Positions 45,272 to 55,662 of a stretch of 64,000 bases of DNA are shown one piece after another. Numbering within the stretch: position 1 is the first letter of the stretch; every line of letters starts with the position of its first letter. Position numbers and translations under genes: made by a program. This stretch comes from Roseovarius sp. THAF27 (GTDB lineage: Bacteria > Pseudomonadota > Alphaproteobacteria > Rhodobacterales > Rhodobacteraceae), in contig NZ_CP045393.1 in the NCBI RefSeq assembly GCF_009363655.1, positions 1,860,001-1,924,000 on the forward strand, written 5' to 3'. The notes under the pieces are model-generated. The model ran no database searches and had not been told where the DNA came from. It saw only the letters and a list, made by a program, of their open reading frames with translations.

Positions 45272-46642
45272 TCAGCCCTTGACGATGGGCGTGTCCTCGC
45301 GCGTCGGCACGTCGGGCTCCAGCCCCCAGCGCAGGCCGTCGAGACCGGCGGCCATTTCATCGTCGGTGTTGCGCAACCCGATCGTCACCTTGAGGATCAG
45401 CGCGGTGACGAGGCCGGTCACCAGGCCCGCGCCAAGGCAGACCACGATGCCGATCAGCTGCATGGTCAGGCCGATCTGGCCGTGCTGGAAGGCGTATTCG
45501 CCTTCGGTGATGCCGAAATAGCCGCCGCGCGGCGTGCCGGCCTCGAGGATGCCGACCATGATAAGGCCATAGCTGCCCGCGCCGAGGAAGAGCGGCAGCA
45601 GCTTGTGCTCGTCGAACTCGCGCTTCAGCGTGAATTCATAGACGATGTAGGAGATGACCGGCGCACCAAGCGCCACCAGGAACATCTCGCCCGGCTGGTA
45701 GACGTCGAAGCCGCAGGCGCCGGCCACGTAGCCCGCCAGTGGCCCCAGCAGCAGGTAAGCGTATTTGCGCGTGGCATAGGCGAGGATCCCGCCCGTCACC
45801 GCGCCGCCGGCCCAGGCCATGGCGTAGTTGTTCACGGCGAGGCCCACGCTGGTGTCGGCCATGGTGACGCTGACCGCCAGCGCCTCGGGGTCGAAGAAGA
45901 AGAGACAGGAGACGATGACCATCGGCAGGCCCGCGAAGATGGTCAGCAGGCCCACCGCCGCCAGTCCGATGCTGGGCGCGTGGTAGCCTGACACCATCGG
46001 GTGCGGGTTGAACATGCCAGGGCGCTGGCCCAGCATGGGCACCAGAGCCAGCGCCATGCCGGTGGGGAAGAGATAGACGAAGCCCACACCGAAGAAGTCG
46101 TGAAAGCCCGCATTGGTGAGCGGGCCGACAGACCCCCAAGTGTAGAAGCTGAGGATCGACGAGGCCACGGCGGCCACGACGCAGAGCACGTAATAGGCCG
46201 AGGCCTTGATGCGTTCGGACACCGCGAAGTGGAAGAGGATGTTCACGATCCCGGCAAAGACCGCGAGGAAGAAGACGAAGATCTGGAAGGTGTTCAGCCC
46301 CGGGAAGGTCGCCGGATCGGTGGTGGAGGCGTTGGCGTTCAGCATCCCGCCGAAGAGCCACCAGTCGCGCAAGCTGTCGCCCATGGTGGCGCCTTCCATG
46401 ATGTAATACTGCGCCGCCCAGAAACCGAAGCCGATGGCGAAATAGGTGGCGAAGCCCAGAAAGAAGCCCATGACCTTTTCGATGGTCGAGTTGAACAGGC
46501 TTTTGCGCCGGGTGGTGCCGGCGTCGATCATCAGAAGGCCGACGACGACGGTGATCGCGCCGACGGTGCCGGAGAGATAGACGAGGTTCTGGACAAGGGA
46601 ATTCAGGGTGACCTGGTCGGCCTGAATGGCTGCGAGATCCAT
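45272..46642 (-). CDS. divergent Amt-family transporter lacking the twin histidines
   Basis: 456 residues with about eleven membrane helices and an overall Amt/Rh pattern: NTFQIFVFFLAVFAGIVNIL, LAVNNYAMAWAGGAVTGGIL, GPLAGYVAGACGF. The pore His pair of AmtB appears missing: by eye DFFGVGFVYLFPTG has Tyr190 at the place of His168, and LFLGAGSYG has Ala355 at the place of His318. I start at ATG 46642 (GGAGG 11 bases upstream), giving the family N-terminus; a GTG at 46660 is possible. A sigma-54-like promoter precedes it. Substrate may be ammonium or something else. Convergent with the sulfotransferase gene. Confidence 0.8.
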   Translation of the reverse strand: MDLAAIQADQVTLNSLVQNLVYLSGTVGAITVVVGLLMIDAGTTRRKSLFNSTIEKVMGFFLGFATYFAIGFGFWAAQYYIMEGATMGDSLRDWWLFGGMLNANASTTDPATFPGLNTFQIFVFFLAVFAGIVNILFHFAVSERIKASAYYVLCVVAAVASSILSFYTWGSVGPLTNAGFHDFFGVGFVYLFPTGMALALVPMLGQRPGMFNPHPMVSGYHAPSIGLAAVGLLTIFAGLPMVIVSCLFFFDPEALAVSVTMADTSVGLAVNNYAMAWAGGAVTGGILAYATRKYAYLLLGPLAGYVAGACGFDVYQPGEMFLVALGAPVISYIVYEFTLKREFDEHKLLPLFLGAGSYGLIMVGILEAGTPRGGYFGITEGEYAFQHGQIGLTMQLIGIVVCLGAGLVTGLVTALILKVTIGLRNTDDEMAAGLDGLRWGLEPDVPTREDTPIVKG

Positions 46643-46702
46643 TTTGGGTGTGTCCTCCACTGTTGGGTTTCGGGTCCGTCCGTCGCCGGTCGGGATTGGC
46701 GC

Positions 46703-46717
46703 GCAAGTGGCGAACCA
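46703..46717 (-). promoter_or_regulatory. sigma-54-like promoter for the amt-family gene
   Basis: On the minus strand TGGTTCGCCACTTGC has GG and GC ten bases apart and the TTGC end of the -12 box; the -24 box shows TGG then TT where CA is usual. It lies about 60 bases before the start, and nitrogen genes often use RpoN. Confidence 0.4.
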
Positions 46718-46888
46718 AAAGTGAACCGGAGTAAGGCGCGGGTCCCGCTTTGTTTTTAGTTTTGATTAAATGTTGCGCAGAAAATGGCGTATGTGAAGGA
46801 AAAAATGGCTGGAGGTGGAAAACAGGCGCGAGTTTGCGTCGCGCCAAGGTTGGAGGGTGATCCAAAACTGTACCGAAAGGGCGAGTCG

Positions 46889-47842
46889 TCAGCCGCGGGC
46901 GTGAAAGATGAAGCCCAAGAGGTTCAGAAGCACCTGCGCGGCGAGGGTCGAGGTGGAGCCGGTGGGGTCGTAATCCGGGGCCACTTCGACGAGATCGATG
47001 CCGACGATCTCGTGGTTTCGGGCCACCTGTTGCAGGATCTCGAGCACGTCGTAATAGAGGAACCCGCCATGGCTGGGCGTGCCGGTGCCGGGCGCGATGG
47101 AGGGGCAGAAGGCGTCGATGTCGATGGTGACATAGACGCGTGCGCCCGCGGGGATGCGGTCGGCGGTGGCCTCCGGTCCCAGCGCACGCACCTGGCGGAC
47201 CGAGAGGATATCCGAGCCGCGCGCCCGGGCGTCGTCATAGCCTTCCTTGGCGGTCGAGCTGACATTGCGGATGCCCAATTGGGTAAGGCCGGTCACGTAG
47301 GGCTTTTCGGCGGCGCGGCGCATGGGGTTGCCGTGGCCGAAGCGGACGCCGTGGCGCTCGTCGACGAAATCGAGATGGGCGTCGATCTGCAGGACGTGGA
47401 TGTCGCCCTGGTCGTCAAAGGCGTTAATGCAGGGGATGTTGATGGAATGGTCACCGCCGATGGTGACGGGCAGGGCGCCCGCGGCGAGGATGGCGCGCAC
47501 GCCGGTCTCGATATTGGCGTGGGATTTCACCGTGTCGGTGTGGACGATGTCGGCGTCGCCGATATCGACGATGCTGACCTCGCCGGGCAGATAGGTGGCA
47601 TCGTCCTCGTGGTCATAGGCGCCGGCGTGGCCGAAAGAGAACAGCGTGGAGGCCTCGCGCACGCCGCGGGGGCCGAAGCGGGCGCCTGAGCGCCATTGGG
47701 TGCCGGCATCGAACGGCGCGCCGAGGATGGCCACGTCGGCGTCGATCCGGGCCCAGTCCGAGACATAGGGGCGTTTTCCGAAGGTGGAGATGCCGACGAA
47801 GGGCAGGTCGAGCCGGCCGCTTTCGTATCCGTGTGTGCTCAT
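46889..47842 (-). CDS. agmatinase/ureohydrolase-family protein
   Basis: 317 residues with all binuclear Mn ligands of the arginase fold: GGDHS, DAHLD (with the following H), and DIDAFCPSIAPGTGTPSHGG. The last is typical of agmatinase and guanidinobutyrase-type enzymes. It hydrolyses a guanidino compound to urea. No partner gene is adjacent. The start at 47842 has no strong ribosome-binding signal (AAAGGACACCGC). Confidence 0.88.
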   Translation of the reverse strand: MSTHGYESGRLDLPFVGISTFGKRPYVSDWARIDADVAILGAPFDAGTQWRSGARFGPRGVREASTLFSFGHAGAYDHEDDATYLPGEVSIVDIGDADIVHTDTVKSHANIETGVRAILAAGALPVTIGGDHSINIPCINAFDDQGDIHVLQIDAHLDFVDERHGVRFGHGNPMRRAAEKPYVTGLTQLGIRNVSSTAKEGYDDARARGSDILSVRQVRALGPEATADRIPAGARVYVTIDIDAFCPSIAPGTGTPSHGGFLYYDVLEILQQVARNHEIVGIDLVEVAPDYDPTGSTSTLAAQVLLNLLGFIFHARG

Positions 47843-49711
<1,869 letters not shown>

Positions 49712-49993
49712 AGGCCTGTTTCACGGGGCGTTTTCGGCACCGGGGCCATGACATCGCCCCGGTCGGAAACGGTCGAAGGAATGGCGATGGTTCACGGCGT
49801 GCCAAGGGTTCGTCTAGGCCGGGAGACGTATGAGATCGAAGTTCAGAGCGCTGCGGGGTCCGTTCGCGCGGCAGGCTCGGTCGGCAAGCGCCGTGCGCCA
49901 AGCGCCTGGCAGGGTCGCGTGGCATCGACCACGACAGGTTCGGCAATCCGTACCGTTCAGACAGTGGCAAAAGCCGAATTGCCCGCTCTCGTG

Positions 49994-50488
49994 TCAGACC
50001 CAATAATAGATCGCCACGGGCAAAATCGGCAGCAGGCCCAGCGAAACAAGAGCCAGCACGCCGTCGCGGGTCAACAGGCTGGCGGCGAAGAGCGCGATCA
50101 CGGCCGAAGCGATGGAGCCGGACGTGGGCACGATCTCCATGAACGGCATGAACAGCGTGAGCGCCATCACGAGGGTCAGCGGCAGCCACATCCAGGGACG
50201 GTGAAACAACCAGGTCAGTCGCGGCTTCACGAAACGCTCGACAAGGCGGACGGGTCGCCGCAGCCAGCGGATGCCCTTGCAGAGCTTCCCGGTCGACAGC
50301 CTCCGACGGGTGACTAAACCCGGAAGCCAGACGCTCTTTCGCCTCACCATCATCTGCGCCACGAGGATGAAGACCAGCGCCGCCACCACGGCGGTGATCA
50401 CGGGGATGGCGCTGGCCGGCGAGGTGGGGACCAGCGAGAAGGCCAGCATCAGCGCGGCGAAGGAAGAGTGACCAAGCGTATCGACCAC
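49994..50488 (-). CDS. ExoD-family exopolysaccharide synthesis protein, probably 5'-truncated
   Basis: 164 residues, about four membrane helices: SFAALMLAFSLVPTSPASAI, VITAVVAALVFILVAQMMV, LTLFMPFMEIVPTSGSIASA, LLTRDGVLALVSLGLLPILP. The ExoD pattern is clear. In frame, similarity-like sequence (GREISVEDVVDTLG) continues upstream of GTG 50488 for 10-20 residues and the frame stays open, but no start codon is found before a stop. So the natural N-terminal part (20-40 residues) is missing or shifted. It may be non-functional. Confidence 0.6.
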   Translation of the reverse strand: MVDTLGHSSFAALMLAFSLVPTSPASAIPVITAVVAALVFILVAQMMVRRKSVWLPGLVTRRRLSTGKLCKGIRWLRRPVRLVERFVKPRLTWLFHRPWMWLPLTLVMALTLFMPFMEIVPTSGSIASAVIALFAASLLTRDGVLALVSLGLLPILPVAIYYWV

Positions 50489-50647
50489 ATCCTCGACCGA
50501 AATCTCCCTACCCGAAAACGGAGCGCACGAGTTTGCCTCACCTTGAAAGACGGAAACCGTATTGGCCCCAACGGCGGCCTCGCCCTAGCCGGAGACCGGA
50601 TGGATTGAGCGGAAAGACGCCGCATCGGGGCAGGGCGCGCGCTGCCG

Positions 50648-50672
50648 GGAACCGCCGCGATCACAGGGGGTT
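50648..50672 (+). promoter_or_regulatory. EcfG-like general stress promoter of the APC permease operon
   Basis: GGAAC (50648-50652), 16 bases, GGTT (50669-50672). The alphaproteobacterial EcfG consensus is GGAAC-N16/17-CGTT. The expected RNA start near 50680 leaves a 16-base leader with AGGAGG before the first gene at 50696. Confidence 0.6.
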
Positions 50673-50695
50673 ACCCTTTCAGGAGGATCCGGGTG

Positions 50696-50965
50696 ATGAC
50701 GCAGGAAAACAGCCGTCAATTGCGAACGCGGCATGGAGATTGGATTTCCCCGCAGGAGTTGCAGGAGGTTCTCGCCGAAGAGGGATATTCCTGTAGCGAA
50801 AGAGTGAACTTCCTGAACTCGGTCCTGACCGACCTGGCGGCAGAGAGCGCCGAGCCTGGCGCACCCGACCGCAAGGCCGCGGCATTGCTCGCAGAGGTTC
50901 GGCGCATTCTGGAAGATGAGCAGGACAAGTATGGGCGGCGCCCGATGGCGGAGGACTTGCCGTGA
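50696..50965 (+). CDS. small soluble hypothetical protein upstream of permease
   Basis: 89 residues, acidic, helical (SPQELQEVLAEEGYSCSERV, FLNSVLTDLAAESAEPGAPD). I do not recognise the family. AGGAGG precedes the start by nine bases. Its stop overlaps the GTG start of the APC permease by four bases, so they are a translational unit and its product may act with the permease. It is behind an EcfG-like promoter. Confidence 0.65.
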   Translation: MTQENSRQLRTRHGDWISPQELQEVLAEEGYSCSERVNFLNSVLTDLAAESAEPGAPDRKAAALLAEVRRILEDEQDKYGRRPMAEDLP

Positions 50966-52323
50966 GCGATGGCGCGGCCAAGGGCGCCGCGCAAGGGTCG
51001 GGTGACGAAAAGGGCAAGCTCAAGCGTGCGATCGGCCCCGGCCTGCTTTTATTGTTCATCGTGGGCGACGTTCTTGGCACGGGTATCTACGCCCTGACCG
51101 GCAAAGTCGCCGAAGAGGTGGGTGGCATCGTCTGGCTGCCCTTCCTTGTCGCCTTCGTCGTCGCGACGCTGACGGCCTGCAGTTACCTGGAACTCGTCAC
51201 GAAATATCCCAAGGCCGCCGGGGCGGCGCTTTACACGGAAAAGGCCTTTGGAATCCATTTTGTCACGTTCCTCGTTGCCTTCGCCGTCATGTCCTCGGGG
51301 CTGACATCCTCGTCCACCGCCGCCCGTGCCTTTGCCGAGAACTTTTCGACCGGGTTCGGTCTGGAGCTTGGAGCTTGGGCGGTGACCCTGATCGGCCTGG
51401 CATTTGTCGCCGCGATTGCCCTGATCAACATGCGCGGCGTCGGAGAAAGCGTGATGGTCAACGCGGTCTTCACCTGCATCGAATTGACCGGGCTGATCAT
51501 CATCGTCGTCATCGGCATGATGGTGTTCGGCAACGGCGAGGCCGACATCGGCAAGGCCTTCGAATTTGGAGAAAACGAGGACGGCGTCTTCTGGCCGGTG
51601 ATCGCCGGTACCACGCTGGCCTTCTTTGCCATGGTCGGTTTCGAGGATTCCGTGAACATGGCCGAGGAGACCAAGGAGCCGAGCCGGATCTTTCCACGGA
51701 TGCTGTTTGCCGGGCTGGCCATCGCGGCGATTCTCTACCTCGTGGTGTCGATTGTCGCGATCTCGATCGTTCCGATCGACGACCTGGCCGAGGGTGACAC
51801 GCCGCTGCTGAAGGTCGTGGAAGCGGGCGCTCCGGGCTTTCCGCCGTGGATCTTCGGCCTGATCACTATGATCGCGGTGGGGAATTCCGCGTTGATCAAC
51901 CTGCTCATGGCCAGTCGGCTTGTTTACGGCATGAGCGAGGAGGGGGTGCTTCCTGCCGTTCTGGGCAAGGTGAACCAGGCGCGGCAAACGCCGGTGACGG
52001 CGATCATCTTCACGACGCTTCTGGCGGCGGGGCTGATCACCTTCGTCGGCGCTGTGCCGGAACTGGGCGGCACGACGGCGCTTTTGTTGCTGGGTGTCTT
52101 TACCATCGTCAACATCGCGGTGCTGGTGCTCAAGCGCGACAAGGTCGATCACGAGCATTTCCGCACGCCGGTCTGGGTGGCCGTGGCCGGCGCGGCGACA
52201 TGCGCCTTTCTTGTCGGCCCGTGGACGGGCCGCGACCCGGCGCAGTACCTCATCGCTGCGGTGCTGATCGGTATCGGCGTGGTGCTTTGGGTGGTGACGC
52301 GGTTGTGGATGCGCAAGGAATAG
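50962..52323 (+). CDS. APC-superfamily amino acid permease
   Basis: 453 residues, 12 predicted helices. The first helix carries the unwound-motif GDVLGTGIYALTGKVAEEVG; helix 6 includes FFAMVGFEDSVNMAEETKEP (the usual F-G-F/E-x-x-x-x-x-A-E-E-T-x-x-P), typical of cationic amino acid or polyamine transporters. GTG start inside the previous gene's stop. Substrate not evident. Probably a stress-induced operon. Confidence 0.85.
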   Translation: MSDGAAKGAAQGSGDEKGKLKRAIGPGLLLLFIVGDVLGTGIYALTGKVAEEVGGIVWLPFLVAFVVATLTACSYLELVTKYPKAAGAALYTEKAFGIHFVTFLVAFAVMSSGLTSSSTAARAFAENFSTGFGLELGAWAVTLIGLAFVAAIALINMRGVGESVMVNAVFTCIELTGLIIIVVIGMMVFGNGEADIGKAFEFGENEDGVFWPVIAGTTLAFFAMVGFEDSVNMAEETKEPSRIFPRMLFAGLAIAAILYLVVSIVAISIVPIDDLAEGDTPLLKVVEAGAPGFPPWIFGLITMIAVGNSALINLLMASRLVYGMSEEGVLPAVLGKVNQARQTPVTAIIFTTLLAAGLITFVGAVPELGGTTALLLLGVFTIVNIAVLVLKRDKVDHEHFRTPVWVAVAGAATCAFLVGPWTGRDPAQYLIAAVLIGIGVVLWVVTRLWMRKE

Positions 52324-52353
52324 GCCCTGCGCATCCAGTCGGGCGGCTGCAGG

Positions 52354-53286
52354 TCACTCGACCTTGGCGTCCGCGTCCCCGCGCAGGTCGGCGATATCGT
52401 CCGCACTGACTGGCGCGGCGTCGTTTGACCAGCCCTGCCGGACGAAACTGGCCAGTTCCGCCGCCTCTTCGTCCGTCAGCCGGTCTGCAAATCCGGGCAT
52501 CCGCAGGCTGTGGGGACGCTTGGGTGTCGAGGGCAGTTCCGACCCGTTCAGGATCATCGAGATCAGCCCCGTCGGGCTTTCCGCCGTGACCAGCGCATTG
52601 CCGTCGAGCTCGGGAAAGACCTCGTCGGCGCCGCGCCCGTCGGCGAAATGGCAGGCGTTGCAGTTGTCGATGTAGAGCCGGGCCCCCAGGGGCATGTCCG
52701 GGTCGGCCGAGGCGATCAGGGCCTCGGTCCCGGTCCTGTCGCCGGGGCGGTCCGGCGCCGCGCCGCCGTCGTTCAGCCCCACGAGGAAGGCCGACATGGC
52801 GGCAAGGTCCTCTTCGCTCATGAACTGGGTGGAATCCCGTATGACCAACTGCATCTCGCCGTTGACCGCCGCATGGGCGTTGCGCCCGGTCGAGAAGATG
52901 GCGACCAGGTCCTCCGGGCTCCACCCGGCTATGGCGCTGCCGGGGCCGCGCAGGGCGGGGGCCGTCCAGCCCGCGATCTCGCCCCCGGTGAGGAAGGCCT
53001 CGTCCGAGGCATCGACGGCCGCCTCGGCCATGATGGCGTTGCGCGGTGTGTGGCAGGCGCCGCAATGGCCCGGGCCTTCGACGATGTATTCGCCGCGCGC
53101 CAGAACCGGATCGTCGGCATCCGCCCGGAAGCCCGGCCCGTCGAGGGCCAGCCATTTCCAGCCCCTGAGCGTCCAGCGCTGATCGAAGGGGAAGGGAAGG
53201 TCCGCTTCCCGCGTGTCGTTGCGGATGACAAAGACGATGTCGCCCCAGTCGAGCAGGCCGAGACGGGGGTGCGCAGGCTCAGCCAT
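52354..53286 (-). pseudogene. cytochrome c fragment fused to a cyoB-like N-terminus
   Basis: An open frame of 310 residues. Residues 1-17 (AEPAHPRLGLLDWGD) look like the N-terminus of an oxidase subunit I; from about residue 20 the sequence becomes the interior of a multiheme cytochrome c (DLPFPFDQRWTLRGWKWLAL), with heme sites Cys75-x2-Cys78-His (GACHT) and Cys209-x2-Cys212-His (CNACHF). The first heme domain and any signal peptide are absent. Without export, c-type hemes cannot be attached, so this is a deletion product. It overlaps the cyoA fragment by eight bases, just as a cyoA-cyoB pair would. Confidence 0.7.
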
Positions 53287-53785
53287 CGTCAGACGGCGCC
53301 TTACCCGCCTTCAGCCGCTTCACAGTCTCGTCGAACGGATCGCCCTCGACGCGCCCGAAGGCCACTGGCGCATCCAGCACGCCGGGTTCGGCCAGCCTGG
53401 CGAGCGTTCCCGCATCGAGCGGCGGCGCTGCCTGGGCGGTGGCGATCCAGGCGTCGAAGGCGGCGGGCGCCACCGCTTCGGCCACGAAATGCTGACGCGC
53501 GAACTGCGCCCCGTTGTATTGCGTGTTCAACCCCGCGAACTGCCCCTCGGCATCGGCCCGCAGGTTGAACCGCGAAGCCATGCCCGGCATCGCGTAGATC
53601 TGCCCGCCGAGCCGGGGCACCGAAAAGGCCTGCAGCGCCGTCCCGCTGGTCAGCCGCAGCTCGACGGGCCGCCCCACGGGCAGCGCCAGCCGATCGGCGG
53701 AAGCGACACCGGCGTCGCGGTAAACGAACAGCCATTTCCAGTCATAGGCGATGGCGTCGATCCGAAGCACCTCTCCCGGCCCGGC
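53279..53785 (-). pseudogene. cyoA remnant: C-terminal half of quinol/cytochrome oxidase subunit II
   Basis: The frame reads GEVLRIDAIAYDWKWLFVYR, then LGGQIYAMPGMASRFNLRAD and HFVAEAVAPAAFDAWIA, like the periplasmic cupredoxin domain of CyoA-type subunits. The signal peptide and both membrane helices are absent: the sequence begins at about 53785 directly after a different gene fragment in another frame. It has no own start. The Cu-A ligands are not present, as in quinol oxidases. Confidence 0.65.
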
Positions 53786-54090
53786 TTCTCGGCGACCTTC
53801 ACCAGAACGTGGCCGATCCAGGCGTGGACGGCGACAAGGAGCGCAACCAAAGCAAGCTTGGCATAAAGCCACGGCACGAAAACCTCGCACAGGAAGATCA
53901 GCCAGGTTCCCGCGATGACGGTCAGCACGGCGGAGGGAGTGACGATCATGGTGTAGGTCATACGGGTGGCGTGCCGGATGATGCGATAATCGTCGGCGAC
54001 GACGGCAAGGTCGTGGCGGGCCAGCATGAGGGGCAGAACCAGCAGTCCGCCGCACCACAGCGTCAGCCCGGCGACATGCAGCCGGCGCGG
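53775..54090 (-). pseudogene. CopD/HemJ-like membrane protein remnant
   Basis: On the minus strand, in a frame different from both neighbours: HVAGLTLWCGGLLVLPLMLA, then RMTYTMIVTPSAVLTVIAGT and FVPWLYAKLALVALLVAVHA. It reads like a CopD/HemJ-type four-helix protein missing its N-terminus (fused to a ctaG piece at about 54087) and its C-terminus (ends VKVAEKPG at the cyoA junction). Confidence 0.6.
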
Positions 54091-54612
54091 GGGCGAATGT
54101 CAGGATCGCGCCAAGCATGCCCATCTGCGCAAACCCCGCCACCACGAAGACCAGCCGGTCGACCGGCGCATCCTGGGTGGCGAAGAGGTCCCGCCAGAAC
54201 CAGACGGCGCTGCCCAGCAGCGTCAGCTGCATAAGCCAGTAGACCGCCACGTTGGACAACGCCAAGTCATAGCTTGCCGGGACGTGCCATATCCACAGGA
54301 CCGCCGTCGAAACCGAAAAGGGCAGGGCCAGGCCGGGCCCGCCGCGCCCGCGCCAGGCCACTGCCAGAAGCGGCGCCGCCACCGCCACCAGAAGAACGTG
54401 ATGCAGCACCCGTGCCGAAAACAGGGCAGAGGAAAGCGCACACAAGGGCGAAACGAACGCGACGAACATCACCGCGACAGCCGCCAGCCCGGCAGGCTCG
54501 CGGCGCAGCAGCGCCGTCAGCCCCAGAGCGCTGCGAGAACCGCCGGATCGAGGTTCCAGCTTGCCCAAAGCTCCGCGGGCGGCGGCGGTTGTCCGCAGTA
54601 GATCCTGCCCAT
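54085..54612 (-). pseudogene. ctaG (caa3 type) remnant with frameshift
   Basis: From ATG 54612: MGRIYCGQPPPPAELWASWN is a typical CtaG start, but the frame ends at a stop near 54519. Removing two bases near 54524-54530 restores ALGLTALLRREPAGLAAVAV, VLHHVLLVAVAAPLLAVAW and SVSTAVLWIWHVPASYDLAL. The protein breaks off at ILTFAPAP, where the hemJ-like piece follows in another frame. Caa3-type assembly factor, not functional as it stands. The Ku gene starts 223 bases away in the opposite direction. Confidence 0.65.
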
Positions 54613-54834
54613 GATCAGACCCCCCCGGGTCTGTCCGTCGCTTCGTTGCGCGTGGCGGCAAGGTGGGCCTGCCGCACGACGTCCTTCCTATCGAACCCAA
54701 ACCCGCATTCCCACCGGATGTTTCCACGGGTGCCGCCCGCGCCGCGCCCTGGAAAGGCCCGCGTTGAACTCCTGCGCCGGTTCGGGCGTTGTCCCCCCGA
54801 CGTTGCACCCCGCGCGGCAGGAAAGGCAAGGATC

Positions 54835-55662
54835 ATGGCATCACGCGCTCTCTGGACAGGACAGCTTCGCCTGTCGCTGGTGTCCATTCCGGTGGAAATC
54901 CATTCCGCCCGCAATTCCTCTTCGCGCGTGTCGTTCCGCCAGATCCACAAGCCCTCGGGCAAGCCCGTGCGCTATCAGAAGACGGTTCAGGGGGTCGGCC
55001 CCGTCGAGAACGATGACATCATGAAGGGCTATGAGACCGACGATGGGGACTATATCCTGCTCGAGCCGGACGAGATCGACGCGATCAAGCTGGAAACGAA
55101 GAAGACGCTGGAGCTGGTGCAGTTCGTCGAGACCTCGGAAATCGCGCCCATCTGGTTCGACCGGCCCTATTACGTCGTTCCCTCCGACGAGCTTGCGGAG
55201 GATGCCTATCGCGTGGTTCGCGATGCCTTGCGGCAGACAAAGAAGGCGGGTCTCGGTCAGCTGACCATGCGCGGCAAGGAATACCTGTGCGCCATCCGCC
55301 CCTGCGGCGACGGGCTGTTGATGGAGACGCTGCATTACGAGGCGGACATCCGCGACGCCGACCCGCTGTTTTCCGGGATCGAGGACGACGCCTCGGACGA
55401 GGAACTGCTCGAGGTCGCCACCCAGCTGATCGACAAGAAAACCGCGCCCTTCGATGCCTCGGCCTTCGAGGATCACTACGCGGCGGCCCTGAAGGACCTG
55501 ATCGCTGCCAAGATGAAATCGAAGAAGACGCCCCGCGCCAAGGCCGCCGATGACGGTGGCGTTGCCGAGGCGGAAAACGTGGTCGACCTGATGGATGCGC
55601 TGAAGAAGAGCCTGAAGCAGAGCAAGGGCGGCAAGTCCACCCGCCGCAAGAAGGCCTCGTGA
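54835..55662 (+). CDS. ku: Ku DNA-end-binding protein (non-homologous end joining)
   Basis: 275 residues with the bacterial Ku core: WTGQLRLSLVSIPVEIHSAR, FRQIHKPSGKPVRYQKTVQG, and YYVVPSDELAEDAYRVVRDA; a Lys-rich tail (KKSLKQSKGGKSTRRKK) is DNA-binding. Homodimer; threads on broken ends and recruits LigD, whose gene begins in the Ku stop (GTGA). Start at ATG 54835 after AAAGGCAAGG. Confidence 0.95.
   Translation: MASRALWTGQLRLSLVSIPVEIHSARNSSSRVSFRQIHKPSGKPVRYQKTVQGVGPVENDDIMKGYETDDGDYILLEPDEIDAIKLETKKTLELVQFVETSEIAPIWFDRPYYVVPSDELAEDAYRVVRDALRQTKKAGLGQLTMRGKEYLCAIRPCGDGLLMETLHYEADIRDADPLFSGIEDDASDEELLEVATQLIDKKTAPFDASAFEDHYAAALKDLIAAKMKSKKTPRAKAADDGGVAEAENVVDLMDALKKSLKQSKGGKSTRRKKAS

Noticed and set aside
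53279..54829. A single 516-codon frame that could be called a CtaG-subunit II fusion protein
   Set aside because: Its first part is out of frame with the true CtaG start, its middle (residues about 245-340) is out of frame with the hemJ-like sequence and looks random, and only its end reads as CyoA. It is a by-product of the deletions.
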